Assembly (NCBI RefSeq): GCF_007746075.1
Contig: NZ_CP036339.1
Coordinates: 620,001 to 684,000 of the forward strand
Source: Lacipirellula limnantheis
GTDB lineage: Bacteria > Planctomycetota > Planctomycetia > Pirellulales > Lacipirellulaceae
DNA length: 64,000 bases
Direction: 5' to 3'
The notes under the pieces are model-generated. The model had not been told where the DNA came from and did no database searches. It worked only from the letters and a program-made list of their open reading frames with translations. Of this stretch, positions 59,638 to 64,000 are shown in pieces. A program made the translations under genes and the position numbers. The stretch's first letter is position 1, and each line of letters opens with the position of its first letter.

Positions 59638-62600
59638 ATGTTCGGTAGCCGCCATTCTAAGGCGACTCGTGCTCGGGCCGCGCGCCTAGGTTTCGAATCG
59701 CTCGAATCCCGTATCGTGATGAGCGGCGTGGGGTTCGACGATGACCCAGCAACCGCAGCGCAATCGTCGACAGTCGAGACGACGCCTGCGTCCTCGTTGC
59801 CGAGCGAGTTCGACGTTTCTGCCGCAGTGCTGTCGACGGAAGAGTGGGTCCATGCGCTGTTCTACTGGCAGTTCAATGTTCTCACCCCCGACCAGGTGCC
59901 CTATCTCACCACGGCCCAGGTCGCGTCGATTCCAAATGCCTCGTACCTCGGTCAGATATCTCCCGCCTCGCGGGCTGCCTTCTCGGCGACGCAGATCCGC
60001 GCCTTGAGTATCGGAAACGTCGGAGTCAGCCAGTTGAGCTCCGGCCAGCTCGACTTCCTCACGGCGACGCAGATTCAGCAAGTCAAATTTTACGAGTTTC
60101 AACTGCTCAAGCCGGTGCAAATCCCTTATTTGACGCCGGAGCAAATCGCTTCAATCCCGGCCCCAGGATCGCTCACGGCGTGGTCGCAGACGGCGCGTAA
60201 TGCGCTAACCGTCGCTCAAATTAACGCTCTCGATATCTCGAAGGTAGGTTTGGAGGCGTTGACGAGCGCACAAGTGCCGTTCCTAACGGCGTCTCAAGTC
60301 CAGCAAGTCAGGTTTTATGAGTTCGACAGACTAACGCCTGCGCAAATCCCGCTGTTGACTGCGGGACAGATCGCGTCGATTCCGACGGCAGGAAGTATGT
60401 CGGCTTGGTCTCAGGAAGCTCGAAACGCGCTCACCGTCAGTCAGATTCAGTCGCTGAATATTGCCAATGTCGGCCTCGAAATGTTGTCCGACGTGCAAGT
60501 GAGCTTCCTCACGCCGGCGCAAGTTCAGCAGGTGAGGTTTTATGAGTTTCATCGTCTTAGTGGGCTGCAGACGCCGTTGCTGACAGGCCCCCAGATCGCG
60601 TCGATTCCGACGGCAGGAAGCATGTCGGCATGGTCTCCGGCAGCTCGCAGCGCGCTTACCGCCGGCCAGATTGTGTCGCTGAATATCGCGAATGTGGGAC
60701 TAGAAATGTTGTCCGACGTGCAGGTGAGCTTCCTCGCCCCTGCGCAGGTTCAGCAGGTGAAATTTTATGAGTTCTATCGTCTTGGCTTGCTGCAGACGCC
60801 GTTGCTGACAGGCGCCCAGCTCGCGTCGATCTCGACGATTGGTTCATTCGCGGCATGGTCTCCCGCGGCCAGAGGGGCGCTCAATGGGGCGCAAGTGAAG
60901 TTTTTGAATGTGGGGGTGATCGGGATCGCTTACCTCACGGGATCGCAGGTCGCGGCGCTCGCGACGGTGCAGATTCAGCAGGTGAAATTCTATGAGTTTA
61001 ACCTTCTCTCGCCCTTGCAGATTCCCTCGCTCACGACGACGCAGATCGCGTCGATTCCGACGGCAGGAAGTATGTCGGCTTGGTCTCAGGAAGCTCGAAA
61101 CGCGCTCACCGTCAGTCAGATTCAGTCGCTGAATATTGCCAATGTCGGCCTCGAAATGTTGTCCGACGTGCAAGTGAGCTTCCTCACGCCGGCGCAAGTT
61201 CAGCAGGTGAGGTTTTATGAGTTTCATCGTCTTAGCGGGCTGCAGACGCCGTTGCTGACAGGCCCCCAGATCGCGTCGATTCCGACGGCAGGAAGCATGT
61301 CGGCATGGTCTCCGGCAGCTCGCAGCGCGCTTACCGCCGGCCAGATTGTGTCGCTGAATATCGCGAATGTGGGACTAGAAATGTTGTCCGACGTGCAGGT
61401 GAGCTTCCTCGCCCCTGCGCAGGTTCAGCAGGTGAAATTTTATGAGTTCTATCGTCTTGGCTTGCTGCAGACGCCGTTGCTGACAGGCGCCCAGCTCGCG
61501 TCGATCTCGACGATTGGTTCATTCGCGGCATGGTCTCCCGCGGCCAGAGGGGCGCTCAATGGGGCGCAAGTGAAGTTTTTGAATGTGGGGGTGATCGGGA
61601 TCGCTTACCTCACGGGATCGCAGGTCGCGGCGCTCGCGACGGTGCAGATTCAGCAGGTGAAATTCTATGAGTTTAACCTTCTCTCGCCCTTGCAGATTCC
61701 CTCGCTCACGACGACGCAGATCGCGTCGATTCCGACGGCAGGTTCGTTTGCGGCTTGGTCCGCCATTGCCCGCGCGAGTCTGAATGCCGCGCAGGTGCGC
61801 GCAATTAACGTCGGCAACGTCGGGCTGGGCCTGCTCACGCAGACTCAGTTGTCCTTTCTAACGGCGACGCAGATTCAACAGGCGAAGTATTTCGATTTCG
61901 CCTTGCTGTCGCCCGCGCAGACACCATTGCTGACGCCCGCCCAAATGGCGACGATTCCGACGACGGGCGCCCTGGCGGCTTGGACGCAGGCCGCGCGCGA
62001 TGCGCTTACGGTGACGCAAATTCGGGCGCTCGATATTAGCAGGGTGGGATTGGAATCGCTGACGACCGCGCAGGTCGGCTTCCTGACTGCTGGGCAGATT
62101 CAGCAGGTGAAGCAGTATGAGTTTGTTCGGCTAAGCGCCGGTCAAGTTCCGGCCCTCACGCTTGAGCAAGTCGCGTCGATTCCCGAAGCAGCCGCCCTTG
62201 CCAACTGGTCGGCAGACGCTCGCGCTGCGTTGACGTTTGATCAAGTTCGCAGCATCAACATTGGCGAGTCGGGAAGGATTGCTTTCTTCACGCCGGTGCA
62301 GATCACGTGGCTGACCATCGCACAGATTCGCGCGGTGATGTATTACGATCTGCAATACGTCAATCCCAGTCAGGCTGGTTACCTGACGACGGCGCAGATG
62401 GCCAGCATTCCCACGGCGTCTTACTTGGCGGCGTGGCCCAAAGAGTTGCTTGCGGCCCTCACGGCGCCGCTCGTGCGGGCGCTGAAGGTGTCTGCAGTTC
62501 GGATTGAATCGCTTCCGGCCGAGCAAATCGGCTTCCTCAGCGTCGCGCAAATTCAGTCAGTCGGGTTCGTCGATTTTGAGTATCTGCTCCCAGCGCAAAT

Positions 62601-64000
62601 TCCTTACCTGACCGCCGCGCAGCTGCAGTCGATGCCCAGCGGCGGGGTGCTGCTGCATTTATCCGACGCGTCGCAGGCGGCGCTGACCCGGGAGCAGATC
62701 CTCAGTTTGCCCCTGAGCCAGCTGGCGCAGTTTACCCGGGTTGAACTCGATCAGTACCCGCCGGCGAACTACACGCCGGTCGTCGATCGACGCGGCATGG
62801 ACGGCAGTGCTCACGCCCAGGAGGAAAAGAAGTTCTACGACCTGGCGCCTTTGGCCAGCGCCACGAACGTCACCATCGCGAGCGGAGCCTGGTCCGACCC
62901 GAAGATATGGCGTAACGGCCAGGCGCCCGCGGCGGGGGCCGATGCCGTCATTTCCGCCGGGACGACGGTCATCTTCGACAGCGTAATGAATCAGGCGATC
63001 GAGACCCTGCGCATTGACGGCACGCTGACGTTCGCGACGAATCGAAACACGCAACTATACGCTGATTCGGTGATCGTCTTTACGACTGGCCGACTGCTGA
63101 TTGGCTCCGAGACAAGTCCCATTCAAGACAACGTCACCGCACGCATCCTCATTGCCGACGGAGGTCCAATTGACCGCGCGTGGGATCCCTACGGCGTGAG
63201 CCGCGGGCTGATGAGCGGCGGCGAAGTGAAGATGTACGGCAAGCAGGTGACGACGTACGTTCCTCTGGCCGTCGATCCGGCGGCCGGAGATACGGTGTTG
63301 CGCCTCTCGTCCGCGCCGACGAAGTGGAAAGTGGGCGATCGCCTAGTCATTTCCGGAGTTAACCCGTTCACGACCGATTTCGGATCTGAGGAAGTAACGA
63401 TTCGAGCGATCAGCGGCGCCTCGGTGACGGTCGACAAGCTCAAGTACGCTCATAATGCTCCGGATGGCTACGGCTTGTCCATCTACGTCGCTAACATGAC
63501 GCGGAACATCGTCTTCGAGGCCGAAAACCCCGACGTAGTCGCCGAGCGGCCGCACATGGTCTTCTTCAGCAGTCCCAAGGTTCACGTCGAGAACATCGCC
63601 ATCTCTGGCTTCGGGCGAACGGATAAGAGTCAGCCAATTAACGATCCGATCGTCGTCAACGGCGTTCTGCAGCCTGGCACCGGAACCAATCCGCGGGCGC
63701 GGTATGCGATGCACTTTCACCACACGGGCGTCGACCCGCTCGTAGATCCGGCCTACGTCAGCGGCAGCGTCGTGACCGACAGCGCAGGGTGGGGATTCGT
63801 CAATCATCAGAGCAACGTCATCTTCGATGAGAACGTCGCTTATAACGTGAAGGGATCCTCGTTCGTCACCGAGGATGGCAATGAGATCGGCGCGTTTTCG
63901 CGTAATCTGGCGCTGAACAGCATTGGCGCCTCCTGGGAGTCGATGCATCTCCGCCGCGCCAGTCATGACTTTGGCTTCAATGGACATGGCTTCTGGATGC
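59638..64000 (+). CDS. Giant surface protein: LEPR-type N-terminus, 75-residue repeats, G8 domain, beta-helix (runs off window)
   Basis: At least 1454 codons with no stop before the window edge, so the C-terminus is missing. ATG 59638 follows GAGGAA. Residues 19-30 (FESLESRIVMSG) match the LEPR-like motif of planctomycete giant proteins. From about residue 80 to 1030 there are 13 anchor points of a 75-residue repeat (QIASIPTAGSMSAWS; ARNALTVSQIQSLNI; NVGLEMLSDVQVSFLT; QVQQVKFYEF). Around 1075-1190 there is a G8 domain (NVTIASGAWSDPKIWRNG, ADAVISAGTTVIFDS, TLRIDGTLTFATNRNTQLY), followed by parallel beta-helix-like repeats. G8 proteins bind or cleave polysaccharides in eukaryotes. A cell-surface or extracellular adhesion role is likely. 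Function unproven. Confidence 0.85.
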   Translation, partial: MFGSRHSKATRARAARLGFESLESRIVMSGVGFDDDPATAAQSSTVETTPASSLPSEFDVSAAVLSTEEWVHALFYWQFNVLTPDQVPYLTTAQVASIPNASYLGQISPASRAAFSATQIRALSIGNVGVSQLSSGQLDFLTATQIQQVKFYEFQLLKPVQIPYLTPEQIASIPAPGSLTAWSQTARNALTVAQINALDISKVGLEALTSAQVPFLTASQVQQVRFYEFDRLTPAQIPLLTAGQIASIPTAGSMSAWSQEARNALTVSQIQSLNIANVGLEMLSDVQVSFLTPAQVQQVRFYEFHRLSGLQTPLLTGPQIASIPTAGSMSAWSPAARSALTAGQIVSLNIANVGLEMLSDVQVSFLAPAQVQQVKFYEFYRLGLLQTPLLTGAQLASISTIGSFAAWSPAARGALNGAQVKFLNVGVIGIAYLTGSQVAALATVQIQQVKFYEFNLLSPLQIPSLTTTQIASIPTAGSMSAWSQEARNALTVSQIQSLNIANVGLEMLSDVQVSFLTPAQVQQVRFYEFHRLSGLQTPLLTGPQIASIPTAGSMSAWSPAARSALTAGQIVSLNIANVGLEMLSDVQVSFLAPAQVQQVKFYEFYRLGLLQTPLLTGAQLASISTIGSFAAWSPAARGALNGAQVKFLNVGVIGIAYLTGSQVAALATVQIQQVKFYEFNLLSPLQIPSLTTTQIASIPTAGSFAAWSAIARASLNAAQVRAINVGNVGLGLLTQTQLSFLTATQIQQAKYFDFALLSPAQTPLLTPAQMATIPTTGALAAWTQAARDALTVTQIRALDISRVGLESLTTAQVGFLTAGQIQQVKQYEFVRLSAGQVPALTLEQVASIPEAAALANWSADARAALTFDQVRSINIGESGRIAFFTPVQITWLTIAQIRAVMYYDLQYVNPSQAGYLTTAQMASIPTASYLAAWPKELLAALTAPLVRALKVSAVRIESLPAEQIGFLSVAQIQSVGFVDFEYLLPAQIPYLTAAQLQSMPSGGVLLHLSDASQAALTREQILSLPLSQLAQFTRVELDQYPPANYTPVVDRRGMDGSAHAQEEKKFYDLAPLASATNVTIASGAWSDPKIWRNGQAPAAGADAVISAGTTVIFDSVMNQAIETLRIDGTLTFATNRNTQLYADSVIVFTTGRLLIGSETSPIQDNVTARILIADGGPIDRAWDPYGVSRGLMSGGEVKMYGKQVTTYVPLAVDPAAGDTVLRLSSAPTKWKVGDRLVISGVNPFTTDFGSEEVTIRAISGASVTVDKLKYAHNAPDGYGLSIYVANMTRNIVFEAENPDVVAERPHMVFFSSPKVHVENIAISGFGRTDKSQPINDPIVVNGVLQPGTGTNPRARYAMHFHHTGVDPLVDPAYVSGSVVTDSAGWGFVNHQSNVIFDENVAYNVKGSSFVTEDGNEIGAFSRNLALNSIGASWESMHLRRASHDFGFNGHGFWM
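59860..62730 (+). repeat. Tandem 225-bp (75-codon) repeat array
   Basis: Anchor CAG/CAA codons of the QIASIP-type motif occur at 59917, 60142, 60367, 60592, 60817, 61042, 61267, 61492, 61717, 61942, 62167, 62395 and 62620, at 225-bp spacing (228 once). Conservation is highest in the middle units. Confidence 0.95.
60367..61716 (+). repeat. 675-bp near-perfect tandem duplication inside the array
   Basis: Units at 60367-61041 recur at 61042-61716 with almost no changes; one visible difference is CTTAGT versus CTTAGC near 60575/61235. Three 75-codon units were duplicated together, recently. Confidence 0.9.

Noticed and set aside
60331-61531. Repeated minus-strand frames inside the giant gene
   Set aside because: They are antisense shadows of the 75-codon repeats, which is why they recur every 675 bp.
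1-64000. CRISPR array
   Set aside because: No regularly spaced direct repeats with unique spacers were seen; the tandem repeats present are coding or heptamer repeats.

Overview
The window is high-GC chromosomal DNA from a planctomycete, most likely of the Pirellulales/Lacipirellula type. The evidence is the gene content: two DUF1549/DUF1553 (PSCyt2/PSD1) proteins with CxxCH motifs next to Tat-exported DUF1501 proteins, Tat-exported Gfo/Idh/MocA oxidoreductases, a DUF1559 pseudopilin, PEP-CTERM proteins with dockerin-like GDFxxDxxVD segments, a planctomycete-type ECF sigma factor with a FecR/LamG partner, and a giant surface protein with an LEPR-like N-terminal motif. No rRNA, intact tRNA or CRISPR array was seen.

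Layout. 1-256 ends in a 3' fragment of an elongator tRNA-Met, probably the attachment-site scar of an element lying to the left. 747-6080 is a DUF1549/DUF1553 + DUF1501 + WD40 operon, followed by a secreted esterase. 7251-13367 is on the minus strand: glutaminase-A-like protein, HEAT-repeat protein, Gfo/Idh/MocA oxidoreductase. 13675-17977 has a hydrolase and a second DUF1501 + DUF1549/1553 pair. 18083-20994 is an accessory patch of tiny genes among dispersed short repeats. 20995-27729 carries a sugE/gdx exporter, an OYE-type flavoenzyme, two small Gly/Tyr-rich secreted proteins, a phosphoesterase/hydrolase pair, an aspartyl protease and cutA. 27815-30621 is a polysaccharide-export protein and its TPR partner. 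30810-40633 holds an MBL-fold nuclease-like protein, an MFS transporter, an alkaline phosphatase lipoprotein, a His/Gly-rich mu-protocadherin-like protein behind an NTF2-like protein, a HAD phosphatase, a DUF1992 protein and an orphan ABC ATPase. 40650-46752 is a divergent pair of paralogous hybrid histidine kinases. 46759-50867 has EcsC, rhomboid-TPR, UspA and another Gfo/Idh/MocA protein.

The 57544-50933 block (minus strand) reads as one regulatory/secretory cluster: ECF sigma factor, FecR+LamG membrane protein and DUF1559 pseudopilin, joined by 4-nt ATGA overlaps, then two related PEP-CTERM proteins and a spherulin-4-like PEP-CTERM protein. A Tat phosphoesterase lies upstream of it. From 59638 to the right edge runs one open reading frame of at least 1454 codons with no stop in the window. 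It encodes an LEPR-type N-terminus, about 12 copies of a 75-residue repeat that I do not recognise, a G8 domain and the start of a beta-helix.

Intergenic regions are rich in long inverted repeats. At least four families are visible. One copy sits inside the N-terminal coding region of the mu-protocadherin-like gene, and another supplies the last codons of cutA. Functions are inferred from sequence features and family knowledge; no database search was run.
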